Of a stretch of DNA of 28,221 bases, positions 16,420 through 22,971 are shown one piece after another. Under the pieces are notes generated by a model that was not told where the DNA came from, did not search any database, and worked only from the letters and a program-made list of their open reading frames with translations. Position 1 is the stretch's first letter; the number at the start of each line of letters is the position of its first letter. A program made the translations under genes and the position numbers. Source of the DNA: Virgibacillus_F sp049310925 (GTDB taxonomy: Bacteria > Bacillota > Bacilli > Bacillales > Amphibacillaceae); NCBI RefSeq assembly GCF_049310925.1, contig NZ_JBMERP010000045.1, positions 1-28,221 on the forward strand, given 5' to 3'.

Positions 16420-17358
16420 TCAAAACCCTTTTACCCAATGGACCGTTTTCTCAATGCCTTCTTCGATCGTTACCTTAGGCGCGTATCCTAGTAGTCTTTT
16501 TGCCTTTCCGATATCAGACCATGTCATCTTAACATCGCCGGTTCGTTCCAGTTTTTGAACAACCTTCATGTTTGGAAAATGCCGCTGAAAGACCTCTAAA
16601 AGTGCAGGCATTGAAATAGGCTTTCCAGAACCAAGGTTAAATATTTCTGTTTGGTGGCTGGTATGAAGTAAAGCTTTAATTCCTTGTATAATGTCGTCCA
16701 CATAGGTATAATCACGCGCTGATCCTTCACCATATACTTCAATGGGTAACCCTTTAGATAGTCGGTCAGCAAATATAGGTATGGCCATATCCGGCCGAGC
16801 CCACGGTCCGTATACTGTGAAAAAGCGTAATATAGATAGCCGAAACCCATACAAATGCTGAAATGTATGGCAAAAGGACTCCGCTCCATATTTGGCAGCT
16901 GCATAAGGTGAAATAACTTGTCCATTCGCCATTTCTTCCTTAAGGGGTTGATCACCTTGTTGCCCGTAAACAGAAGAGGAGGAAGAAAAAATAACGTGTG
17001 ATACACCTGTTTTTCCACAACATGTGAGCACATTGATTGTTGCTTTTATATCATAATCAACATAGGATAACGGATATTTTATTGAATAAGAAACCCCTGG
17101 CAAGGCTGCAAGATGAATAACAATATCAAACTTTTTAGTTTGAAAAACCTCTAAGCATTTATCCATATGAAATAAGTTGACTTCATGAAATTCAAAGACA
17201 CCTAATTTTTTAATTTCTGCTAACTGTTGCTTTTTTCGCTCTTTAGAGTAATAACTGTCTATGCTATCAATAATTGTTACATCATGTTTTTTTCTTATTA
17301 ATTCTTTACAGACGTGGCTGCCAATAAAACCCGCACCGCCTGTTACCAAAACCTTCAA
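16420..17358 (-). CDS. UDP-glucuronate 4-epimerase-like short-chain dehydrogenase
   Basis: Extended SDR epimerase of 312 aa. NAD motif GGAGFIG (7-13), SSSSVYG with the catalytic Ser, and YxxxK in SPYAAAKYGAE are present. TVYGPWARPDMAIPIF is characteristic of UDP-glucuronate 4-epimerases and GDVKMTWSDIGKAKRLLGY is their C-terminal motif. It would interconvert UDP-glucuronate and UDP-galacturonate, using the product of the UGD at 8563. TTG at 17358 follows AGAGGTGAT by 6 nt. It is the first gene of a four-gene operon and starts only 20 nt after the terminator hairpin of the Fur-boxed lipoprotein gene, so read-through from that gene is likely to matter. Confidence 0.82.
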   Translation of the reverse strand: MKVLVTGGAGFIGSHVCKELIRKKHDVTIIDSIDSYYSKERKKQQLAEIKKLGVFEFHEVNLFHMDKCLEVFQTKKFDIVIHLAALPGVSYSIKYPLSYVDYDIKATINVLTCCGKTGVSHVIFSSSSSVYGQQGDQPLKEEMANGQVISPYAAAKYGAESFCHTFQHLYGFRLSILRFFTVYGPWARPDMAIPIFADRLSKGLPIEVYGEGSARDYTYVDDIIQGIKALLHTSHQTEIFNLGSGKPISMPALLEVFQRHFPNMKVVQKLERTGDVKMTWSDIGKAKRLLGYAPKVTIEEGIEKTVHWVKGF

Positions 17359-17378
17359 CTAAAATCACCTCTAATATT

Positions 17379-17410
17379 GGAAAAACCCTGTTCCCTTCAG
17401 AACAAGGTTT
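17379..17410 (-). terminator. Terminator or attenuator after the lipoprotein gene
   Basis: On the minus strand AAACCTTGTTC pairs with GAACAGGGTTT (11 pairs, one wobble, 6-nt loop), followed by TTTTT. I see no promoter between it and the epimerase start, so leakage through it would feed the glycan operon. Confidence 0.75.
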
Positions 17411-17434
17411 CACATCTCATCAAGTTTAGCTGTT

Positions 17435-18634
17435 TTACTTTGTATTTTCAATTACGGTTTTAAGTGTTCCCTCAATCTTCTCCAATACTTTCATTGCTTT
17501 TTCTTTTTCTCCTGCTTTCGCTGCATCTAAATAAGATTGGGCTTGTTCCGTTAATTCAGTAAAAGCTTCTTTACCTAAGATACGTGTAATATCAGTATCT
17601 ATCATATCAATAAACAAAGCGCCTTCAAGAGCTGTGATAACTGATTTATCTTTCCCCCAGTATTCTTCACTTTCTTCATACTCGTGAAGTGCAATTTTTG
17701 AAAAACCGCGAACAAACGCATTGTTTACAACTGTTGGGTCCAGCTTGGTTACATCTTTTTCTAAATTGAACTGACTTTCGATTAAGGCAGCTTCTTCTTT
17801 TGCATGTCGAGTTAAATAACCTGTTAGAGATTGATAGAATGCCCATCCTTCAGCCTGTTCCACTTTTGCATGAGCAACATCTTCTTTCGCTTCTTTTGCT
17901 GCTTTTGTTGCATATCCGTGCGGAAGTGCGCCAGATGCTAGATAGAATGTTTTCATGAGCGTCTTATCAACCACTTGCTTACCTAATTGGAACCCTAGTA
18001 AATCGTCATTCTCAACTGCTTTTTCAATTTCGTTAAACCCTGCTTCAATCTGATCTACCATATTAGTAGAATATGCATTGTCTCGTTTACTGACTGTTCC
18101 TTTTAACACTGCATAAAATTCCTTAGCTTCTTCAATTTCTTTATTTACTTCTGCCGAGTCTCCCCAGTACTCCTCTACTTCTTTAAACTCATGTTTAATC
18201 GTTAAATAGAAAACTTTTTGAGTCAGCTTATCAAAGATTTGTTTAACAATATATCCGTCTAACTCCCCTGCTTTACCAGCTTCTAATGCAGCTACAATTT
18301 GTTGGTCAACTGCGCTGTCTTGCTTTTGTACCAAAGGTTGTAAGTCACTCTTATAAAGATCAATCACAGCTTGGAAATCAACTTCTTTACCTTCTTTTGC
18401 CTTCGCTAGCTCCTTAACGCCTGCTTTATACGCAGAAACATCACTCGCTTTACTTTCACTAGAATCAGAATCCTTACTTTTTTCCGTTTCCTCTTGGTTC
18501 TTTTGATCTTCTGGTTGCTTCGCTTCCTGTTTGTCATCGCCCTGCGCTTGAGCATTTTCATCATTTTGTCCGCATGCCGATAAAACTAGTCCTAAGATGA
18601 CCATTAAAATAATAAAATTCCCTTTTTTAAACAT
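17435..18634 (-). CDS. Fur-regulated surface lipoprotein with helical repeats
   Basis: Lipoprotein of 399 aa. The signal peptide ends in the lipobox LSAC (C21), followed by an acidic, Gln/Lys/Ser-rich linker to about residue 65. The remainder is alpha-helical. I see at least two, probably three, diverged copies of a unit containing DK-x-FYL, later EYWG, then E-x-FY-x-L about 20 residues on (EFYAVL, WAFYQSL and a weaker third copy). EEYWG occurs twice and is the clearest repeat. The same style of unit is in the FTR1 partner at 12447. GGGGG precedes the ATG, and two Fur-like boxes lie upstream, pointing to an iron-binding or iron-delivery role. No named family was recognised. Confidence 0.65.
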   Translation of the reverse strand: MFKKGNFIILMVILGLVLSACGQNDENAQAQGDDKQEAKQPEDQKNQEETEKSKDSDSSESKASDVSAYKAGVKELAKAKEGKEVDFQAVIDLYKSDLQPLVQKQDSAVDQQIVAALEAGKAGELDGYIVKQIFDKLTQKVFYLTIKHEFKEVEEYWGDSAEVNKEIEEAKEFYAVLKGTVSKRDNAYSTNMVDQIEAGFNEIEKAVENDDLLGFQLGKQVVDKTLMKTFYLASGALPHGYATKAAKEAKEDVAHAKVEQAEGWAFYQSLTGYLTRHAKEEAALIESQFNLEKDVTKLDPTVVNNAFVRGFSKIALHEYEESEEYWGKDKSVITALEGALFIDMIDTDITRILGKEAFTELTEQAQSYLDAAKAGEKEKAMKVLEKIEGTLKTVIENTK

Positions 18635-18667
18635 GATGTTTCCCCCTGAGTATGTATTTTTTGTAGT

Positions 18668-18682
18668 TGATAATGAATATCA
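18668..18682 (-). promoter_or_regulatory. Fur box, lipoprotein promoter (proximal)
   Basis: TGATAATGAATATCA differs from the 7-1-7 Fur consensus at one position. It lies 34 bp upstream of the lipoprotein start. Confidence 0.75.
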
Positions 18683-18701
18683 ATTTCAATTATAACTATA
18701 T

Positions 18702-18716
18702 CGAGAATGATTATCA
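18702..18716 (-). promoter_or_regulatory. Fur box, lipoprotein promoter (distal)
   Basis: CGAGAATGATTATCA matches the Fur consensus at 13 of 15 positions, with the downstream half exact. Two boxes 34 bp apart suggest cooperative, tight iron repression. Confidence 0.6.
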
Positions 18717-19104
18717 ATGTCAATCTTTTTTGGGTTTATTTGTTACAAACTTTTCGCTTTCTTATTACACTAAGTATTATCCCCTGACATAACGGATGTA
18801 TTGATTTCCGACACGGGCAGTCACTTTCACAGTGTCTTCTATGCCACCGGGCGCGGCCTCCGCTCATACCACTTATGAAAGTGCTTTTTTAATGCTTTTA
18901 TGCTGAAAAGGTCGATCATAATCCGATAAGTAGCTATATGGATCACTTCGATTTTATTTTCCATGCGTATATCAGCCTCCTCGGGGAAAAGCGTTGCCGC
19001 GGGGGACCCACCACGTGCTGGAAGACCAACTCCAACTGAGTTAAGAAAAAATGATTCAATACATTAGTAAAAATTTAAAATAAACGATTACATTTATACA
19101 AAAG
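18717..19104. other. Intergenic region with a GC-rich segment
   Basis: Apart from the possible 41-aa gene, 18780-18875 and 18980-19030 are GC-rich patches (for example GGGCGCGGCC and CCGCGGGGGACC) in an otherwise AT-rich gap. They look like a dispersed intergenic element or a remnant. No transposase motif is visible. Confidence 0.35.
18839..18964 (-). CDS. Possible small basic protein, 41 aa
   Basis: An ATG at 18964 is preceded by GAGGAGG at 11 nt, slightly long spacing. The product begins MENKIEVIHIATYRIMIDLF and ends in a strongly basic, aromatic tail (KKHFHKWYERRPRPVA). The N-terminal half is hydrophobic enough for a membrane-surface helix. GC content rises sharply at the 3' end and downstream of the stop, unlike its neighbours. 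I do not recognise it. It could be a real small protein or part of an intergenic repeat. Confidence 0.35.
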   Translation of the reverse strand: MENKIEVIHIATYRIMIDLFSIKALKKHFHKWYERRPRPVA

Positions 19105-19140
19105 TAAGGGTGCACCAAATCTATCTTTGGTACACTCTTA
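19105..19140 (-). terminator. Terminator of the FMN-binding glutamate-synthase-like gene
   Basis: GTGTACCAAA and TTTGGTGCAC pair over 10 bp (one wobble) around GATAGA, extended by TAAG/CTTA across one mismatch. A short T-rich stretch follows on the minus strand. Confidence 0.7.
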
Positions 19141-19162
19141 TTCATTAGGTGAATTTATTTAC

Positions 19163-20491
19163 TTATCTGCGATGTGATGCTCCATACCGTATTGTCATAA
19201 ACTCGGCAAGATCTTTATCCATACTCACCAAGTCGTCCCGATTTAATTCTGTTGTTGACTTTTTCCCCATCACTTGGATAGCATGTTTCATTTCAGTCGT
19301 ACATGAATTTAGAAAGTTTGCTAAATCCTTCGCCCCTTCTTCCACATCGAATTCATCTTTCAATTTTCCAGAATAAAGTGCTAATTGTGGTGGTGGATAC
19401 TTAGGCATTGCTTTGGCCATTTGACTCTGTAATGTTGCCATTAAAGCAATCGAACCTATGTACACAGCGTCTGCACCAATTGCCAATGCTTTTAAAAAAT
19501 GTCCTGGAGTAGTTAATCCACCGGAAGCAATTATTTGAAACTTATCTCTTATGTTGTTCTCAACCAGCCAATCAACTGCTCTTACTAGTGAATGCAAAGC
19601 AGGTAAGCCGACATCGTCTTCAAGCGTTGTTGGTGCGCCTGCTGTACCTCCTTCTGATCCATCAACTACAATGTAATCAGCATTTGTTTTGGCAAGGACT
19701 GCTAAATCAAATTCAATAAAATCCGACCCTGCAATTTTTACACCAACCGGAACATCGTGTTTGCTTTTTATTTCATTAACTAGATTGACAATATCTTCAC
19801 TCGTTTTAACATTTGGAAAAGTAGGCTTTATAGTTGAATCTTCACCCTCTTTTAAATCCCAAGTAGCTCGTAAATGATCGCCAATATTATCTGCCTTCGT
19901 TGTAATTTCGGAAGCTCCACCCCACGCACCTTGGCCAAGTTGTACTTCAATTGCATCCAAATGTTTTAAATCCGAAATCTTCATCCTCATTCCACGATTA
20001 TATTGTCCAATTAATAAGTTTGCATTGTCTCGTTCTTCATTTGTTAACCCCGATTCCCCCGTATTTGTTGATGTTCCAGCCATTGAAGTTCCTTTGGCTA
20101 TAGCCATTTTCATCGGTAAACTTAGTGATCCTCCATAGGACATACCAGTAAGCATAATAGGAGTGTCTAAATTTAGAGGTTTTTTGGAATTTGGACCGAT
20201 GGTAGTTTTGGTTTGAACCGATTTTTTACTATCTGTTGGAAGCTGATGGATTTGCCTGGGATTCAGTAAAATCTTTTCCCAAGGTGATAAGACAATCGGA
20301 CTTCCAATTGGACGCTTGATTTCTTTTCCTGTTTGAGCTCTCATTCCGGCTTCCATAATAGCTCGAGGTGTTAGTTTTTCAGCAATCGTCGTCATTAAAA
20401 AGGGATTCTCTTCATATTTACTTGTCAACATATTTTTCATCGCGGTATCCATGGTTGGATCCATTAGCCACATCATCATTTTCTCAATCAT
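19163..20491 (-). CDS. FMN-binding glutamate-synthase-family protein
   Basis: TIM-barrel protein of 442 aa resembling only the FMN/synthase domain of glutamate synthase large subunit. Family motifs are MLTGMSYGGSLS, GTSTNTGESGL, QLGQGAWGG, VKIAGSDF, DGSEGGTAGAP and ASGGLTTPGHFLKALAIGADAVYIGS. The glutaminase domain is absent and the Fe-S cysteine cluster of true GltB is not evident (only NSCTTEM remains). It probably carries out an FMN-dependent redox reaction of unknown substrate. ATG at 20491 is chosen because AAAGGAGGT lies 8 nt upstream; a longer frame to 20599 crosses a terminator. It lies downstream of, but separately terminated from, the AhpD-like gene. Confidence 0.85.
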   Translation of the reverse strand: MIEKMMMWLMDPTMDTAMKNMLTSKYEENPFLMTTIAEKLTPRAIMEAGMRAQTGKEIKRPIGSPIVLSPWEKILLNPRQIHQLPTDSKKSVQTKTTIGPNSKKPLNLDTPIMLTGMSYGGSLSLPMKMAIAKGTSMAGTSTNTGESGLTNEERDNANLLIGQYNRGMRMKISDLKHLDAIEVQLGQGAWGGASEITTKADNIGDHLRATWDLKEGEDSTIKPTFPNVKTSEDIVNLVNEIKSKHDVPVGVKIAGSDFIEFDLAVLAKTNADYIVVDGSEGGTAGAPTTLEDDVGLPALHSLVRAVDWLVENNIRDKFQIIASGGLTTPGHFLKALAIGADAVYIGSIALMATLQSQMAKAMPKYPPPQLALYSGKLKDEFDVEEGAKDLANFLNSCTTEMKHAIQVMGKKSTTELNRDDLVSMDKDLAEFMTIRYGASHRR

Positions 20492-20553
20492 TTCCTTGTA
20501 CCTCCTTTCAAAATTAATATTCCCCTGAAAGGCGACATCATTCATTAGTTTCA

Positions 20554-20588
20554 TGAAAAAGAAAAAAGCAGACATTAGTAACGCCTGC
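20554..20588 (-). terminator. Rho-independent terminator of the AhpD-like gene
   Basis: GCAGGCGTT (20580-20588) pairs with AATGTCTGC (20568-20576) around a three-base loop, and TTTTTTCTTTTT follows on the minus strand. It starts 20 nt after the AhpD-like stop codon and makes that gene a separate transcript. Confidence 0.85.
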
Positions 20589-20607
20589 TCCAGTTTCATC
20601 TATTCAT

Positions 20608-21141
20608 TTAAAAATCCTTTTCTAGTTTTACGCCCAATCCTTCAGCCATTCGATTTACAAAATTAAAGTAAAATGTGATTTGGCAAGCATCTAAAATTTC
20701 TAAATCACTGCAGCCTAATTTCTTAAGATGATCAACATCCTCGTCTAACACAGAATGAGGTTTTATCGTTAACTTAACAGCATAATCAAGTATAGATTTT
20801 GTTTTATCATCTAAATCAGCTTTTTGATAATCTTCTTTTACCTGTATCACAAGTTGCTCATCTTTTGTTAATAAATGGAGCGCCGCCCCATGATGCTCTA
20901 TTCAGTAAAAGCATTCATTAGTTGAAGAGACAACAGTAGCAATCATTTCTCTAGTTTTACGCTTTAAAGGAGATTTGCCAAACATAATAACCTTATAATA
21001 TTCTAGATGTGCTTCTAGTGATTTAGGATTTAATGAATGGATTTTTAAAATGTTCGCCATTCTGCCTTTAAATTCATCATATAATTCGCTTAACTTCCCC
21101 TCAGCGTCCGCTGCTTCTATCATTTTTATTCGTGAATCCAT
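20608..21141 (-). CDS. AhpD-like (carboxymuconolactone decarboxylase family) protein with in-frame UGA, candidate selenoprotein
   Basis: A 178-codon frame starting MDSRIKMIEAADAEGKL behind a strong GGAGGAGGT site, interrupted by one TGA (20902-20904, codon 80). It then runs on in the same frame for 97 codons. Around the stop it reads STNECFY-UGA-IEHHGAAL. Peroxidase-related AhpD-like proteins have NxCxYCxxHHG here, so UGA falls exactly on the second cysteine of the CxxC redox pair, the one beside the catalytic histidine. This suggests C77-x-x-Sec80. A 7-bp GC-rich hairpin follows 10 nt after the UGA. Length and the remaining family features are intact. It would reduce hydroperoxides or act as a thiol reductant. 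The alternative is a recent Cys to stop mutation. Without UGA decoding, only a 79-aa fragment would be made. A one-mismatch Crp-type operator lies upstream. Confidence 0.7.
20875..20891 (-). promoter_or_regulatory. SECIS-like hairpin downstream of the UGA
   Basis: The mRNA AUGGGGCGGCGCUCCAU folds into seven pairs (one G-U) with a GGC loop. The loop is 18-20 nt after the UGA and starts with G, which fits the rules described for bacterial SECIS elements. The codons used (GGG GCG GCG CUC) are unusually GC-rich for this gene. Confidence 0.5.
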
Positions 21142-21256
21142 TATTGACCTCCTCCACTCATTTAACACAATTATAGCAATTTGAAGAGCAGTAAGCAGTA
21201 ATCCAAGATAAACCAGATCAAAAAGGGCATATTTAGTGTGGTTCAACGTTTTTAAA

Positions 21257-21272
21257 AGTAAGCTTAATTACA
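21257..21272 (-). promoter_or_regulatory. Crp/Fnr-type operator upstream of the AhpD-like gene (one mismatch)
   Basis: AGTAAGCTTAATTACA matches TGTAA-N6-TTACA at 9 of 10 positions. A weak minus-strand -10 candidate, TAAATA (21230-21235), lies 32 bp from its centre, the class II spacing. The leader to the start codon would be about 80 nt. Confidence 0.45.
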
Positions 21273-21357
21273 GATAAGTTTCCATTATTACGATACAATA
21301 GATTATAACTTTTGCAGTTCTATTCCCTTAACTCTTTTTATATGTTGTTCTTTTAAT

Positions 21358-21567
21358 CTATAATTCTAAAATTTCTGGAAAACTTAACGTTTTCTTATCC
21401 TTTAATAATATGGGAAGCGTCTGATCCTGTATATATATTTTATATTTACTGATTTCCTCTCTATCAAGTATATTTATCGTATCAAACGGTATATTACAAT
21501 CGTTTAAATATTCGATTGATTTTTGACATTTATGACAGCTATCAATAATAAATAAAAGGTTTTTCAT
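21358..21567 (-). CDS. Small glutaredoxin/thioredoxin-like protein with CHKC motif
   Basis: A 69-aa protein beginning MKNLLFIIDSCHKCQKS, with the redox motif C-H-K-C directly after the first strand as in glutaredoxins. LPILLKD follows at about residues 50-56, where the cis-proline loop (usually TxP or xLP) is expected. It is shorter than ordinary glutaredoxins (80-90 aa) and lacks an obvious last helix. I start at the ATG at 21567 because GGGGTGG lies 8 nt upstream; a GTG at 21579 lies within that site. It reads divergently from the Crp/Fnr gene across a perfect operator. It is likely a thiol-disulfide reductant, possibly serving the AhpD-like or OsmC protein; the pairing is inferred. Confidence 0.7.
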   Translation of the reverse strand: MKNLLFIIDSCHKCQKSIEYLNDCNIPFDTINILDREEISKYKIYIQDQTLPILLKDKKTLSFPEILEL

Positions 21568-21592
21568 TTTTATAACCACCCCTATGCATATA

Positions 21593-21611
21593 ATAGTATG
21601 TTATATACTAT
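21593..21611. repeat. Short inverted repeat in the glutaredoxin-crp promoter region
   Basis: ATAGTAT-GTTAT-ATACTAT lies next to the Crp-type operator and over the likely -10 of the glutaredoxin-like gene. It may be a second regulator site or chance AT-rich symmetry. Confidence 0.3.
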
Positions 21612-21616
21612 TTTTC

Positions 21617-21632
21617 TGTAAGGCAGGTTACA
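21617..21632. promoter_or_regulatory. Crp/Fnr-type operator, glutaredoxin-crp divergent region
   Basis: TGTAAGGCAGGTTACA is an exact TGTAA-N6-TTACA palindrome. The crp gene has TATACT at 21656-21661, 34 bp from its centre, and the glutaredoxin-like gene has TACTAT (21593-21598) 29 bp away. Both fit regulation by the Crp/Fnr protein encoded alongside, including autoregulation. Confidence 0.65.
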
Positions 21633-21684
21633 TCATGGGTATGAGCTATATCCTTTATACTTAAAATAAAAGGAGATTGTTAAA

Positions 21685-22368
21685 ATGGAACAAAAATTAA
21701 TGCTTTTATCTCAAATTGATTTATTCGAAGAGCTTCCAATGGAAGAATTAAAAATAATCGATCAGGCAAGTTTGATGAAACCAATAAAAAAAGGCACAAA
21801 AATTTCAGATCCGATTTCCCCTATTCAAGCTTTATTTTTATTAAAAAAAGGGCAAGTCCGTTTATACCGGATTAATAGTGAAGGAAAAGAATTTACAGTT
21901 GACATTTTGTTTGATGGGAATATTTTTGGTGAAACTGCTACTCTATCTTTAACAGATGATCAAATTTATGCCGAAGCAATGACCGATTCCTATCTATGTG
22001 TTCTTGGGAAAGATGAGTTTGAAAAATTCATCGAAAAAAACCCAAAAATAGCTCTTAAATTTATTAATATTTTATCTGCCCGATTAAAAGAAACCTACAG
22101 TATGAGCGAGAAGCTCGCACTTGGTGATGTTCAATATCGTATTTTGCATTTACTTCTTAAACTCAGTGAAAAAACAGGAAAACGTAAAAATGAATGGCAA
22201 ACTGTAGAAATGAAACTGACTCACTTAGATGTTGCCAATATGGTGGGGTCAACTCGGGAAACAACAAGTGCAGTAATTAGTAAGCTTAAAAAGAAAGGAA
22301 TAATTAGAAAAGGTGTCCGCCACTTAGCAATACATGTAGATCTGGCGAAAGAAATGCTTAATGACTAA
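21685..22368 (+). CDS. Crp/Fnr-family transcriptional regulator
   Basis: A 227-aa DNA-binding regulator. Residues about 10-125 form the cyclic-nucleotide-binding fold (LFLLKKGQVRLYR, DGNIFGETATLSL). A long dimer helix follows, then a winged helix (about 150-225) with the helix-turn-helix LTHLDVANMVGSTRETTSAV. The Arg-Ser pair that binds cAMP in E. coli CRP is missing (DDQIYAEA instead), and only one cysteine is present, so neither cAMP nor a 4Fe-4S cluster is an expected signal. The recognition helix keeps the CRP Arg-Glu pair, but the second Arg is Ala. AAAGGAG precedes the ATG. It probably controls the TGTAA-N6-TTACA sites of this window. The signal, perhaps redox or haem, is unknown. Confidence 0.88.
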   Translation: MEQKLMLLSQIDLFEELPMEELKIIDQASLMKPIKKGTKISDPISPIQALFLLKKGQVRLYRINSEGKEFTVDILFDGNIFGETATLSLTDDQIYAEAMTDSYLCVLGKDEFEKFIEKNPKIALKFINILSARLKETYSMSEKLALGDVQYRILHLLLKLSEKTGKRKNEWQTVEMKLTHLDVANMVGSTRETTSAVISKLKKKGIIRKGVRHLAIHVDLAKEMLND

Positions 22369-22391
22369 TAATAGCCTAAATGCTTCTAATG

Positions 22392-22432
22392 AAAGCCAGT
22401 TAGGGATAGACCATCTATCCCTAACTGGCTTT
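22392..22432. terminator. Bidirectional terminator hairpin
   Basis: Perfect 18-bp arms (22392-22409 and 22415-22432) around an ACCAT loop lie between the convergent crp and membrane-protein genes. The arms begin AAAG and end CTTT, giving a short T run in both directions. Confidence 0.8.
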
Positions 22433-22467
22433 CCATGTAAAATTTTATAAAAGATTTAACAGAAACT

Positions 22468-22911
22468 TTAGGAAACACTTTTATCTTGCTTACTATTTTT
22501 CAACCCTAGTAAAACTACTAATGCGACGACAATCACATAAAAAATATGTGTGCCTAAACTCATAAGCTGTTCTGGTTGCAGGGCATTCGCGAAGTTTGTA
22601 CCCATTCCCATCATCAATGGCATCATGACTAAGGGACCTATAATCCAAATAATAATACCATACAGGATTGATAACAAAAACAAATGCATTTTAACAGTCG
22701 CAAGAAAACCAAAACCTAAACCAAAAATGACACTGATTATCATGTGTACGATCCACCCTACTGCAAGACTCTTACTTCCTGCCATGGAAGCAATCATTTC
22801 AATTTGGCCCATAGACTGCATCATGAAGCCGAATAGGACACCTCCAATAATTCCTCCATAAACACCAAAACGCAATGTTTCCTTTAATGTTCTTTCGTTG
22901 TTTCCTGTCAT
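22468..22911 (-). CDS. Four-helix membrane protein of unknown function
   Basis: A 147-aa protein with four hydrophobic helices (about 15-35, 48-70, 76-100, 120-140). It is rich in Gly and Met (GGVLFGFMMQSMGQ, VMMPLMMGMGTNFANA) and has a conserved-looking GWIVHMIISVIFG. AAAGGAGTGG precedes the ATG at 22911. TATAAT on the minus strand (22947-22952) is a clear -10, and a one-mismatch Crp-type operator is centred 30 bp further upstream. It is therefore likely part of the same regulon. Histidine and methionine in helices could bind metal or haem, but that is speculation. Confidence 0.75.
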   Translation of the reverse strand: MTGNNERTLKETLRFGVYGGIIGGVLFGFMMQSMGQIEMIASMAGSKSLAVGWIVHMIISVIFGLGFGFLATVKMHLFLLSILYGIIIWIIGPLVMMPLMMGMGTNFANALQPEQLMSLGTHIFYVIVVALVVLLGLKNSKQDKSVS

Positions 22912-22971
22912 TTTGAATCCACTCCTTTTCTTATGATTACATTCAGATTATAATTAATCACAAGAAAATTC

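Noticed and set aside
18780..19030. Insertion-sequence remnant in the GC-rich gap
   Set aside because: No transposase motif, terminal inverted repeat pair or target duplication could be seen.
19149..19877. Plus-strand frames opposite the FMN-binding gene
   Set aside because: They are antisense shadows of a strongly conserved coding sequence.
20492..20599. N-terminal extension of the FMN-binding protein
   Set aside because: The extension crosses the terminator of the AhpD-like gene and lacks a ribosome site, while AAAGGAGGT supports the start at 20491.
21142..21246. N-terminal membrane helix on the AhpD-like protein
   Set aside because: The upstream frame has no ribosome site, whereas GGAGGAGGT directly precedes the ATG at 21141, the usual start for this family.
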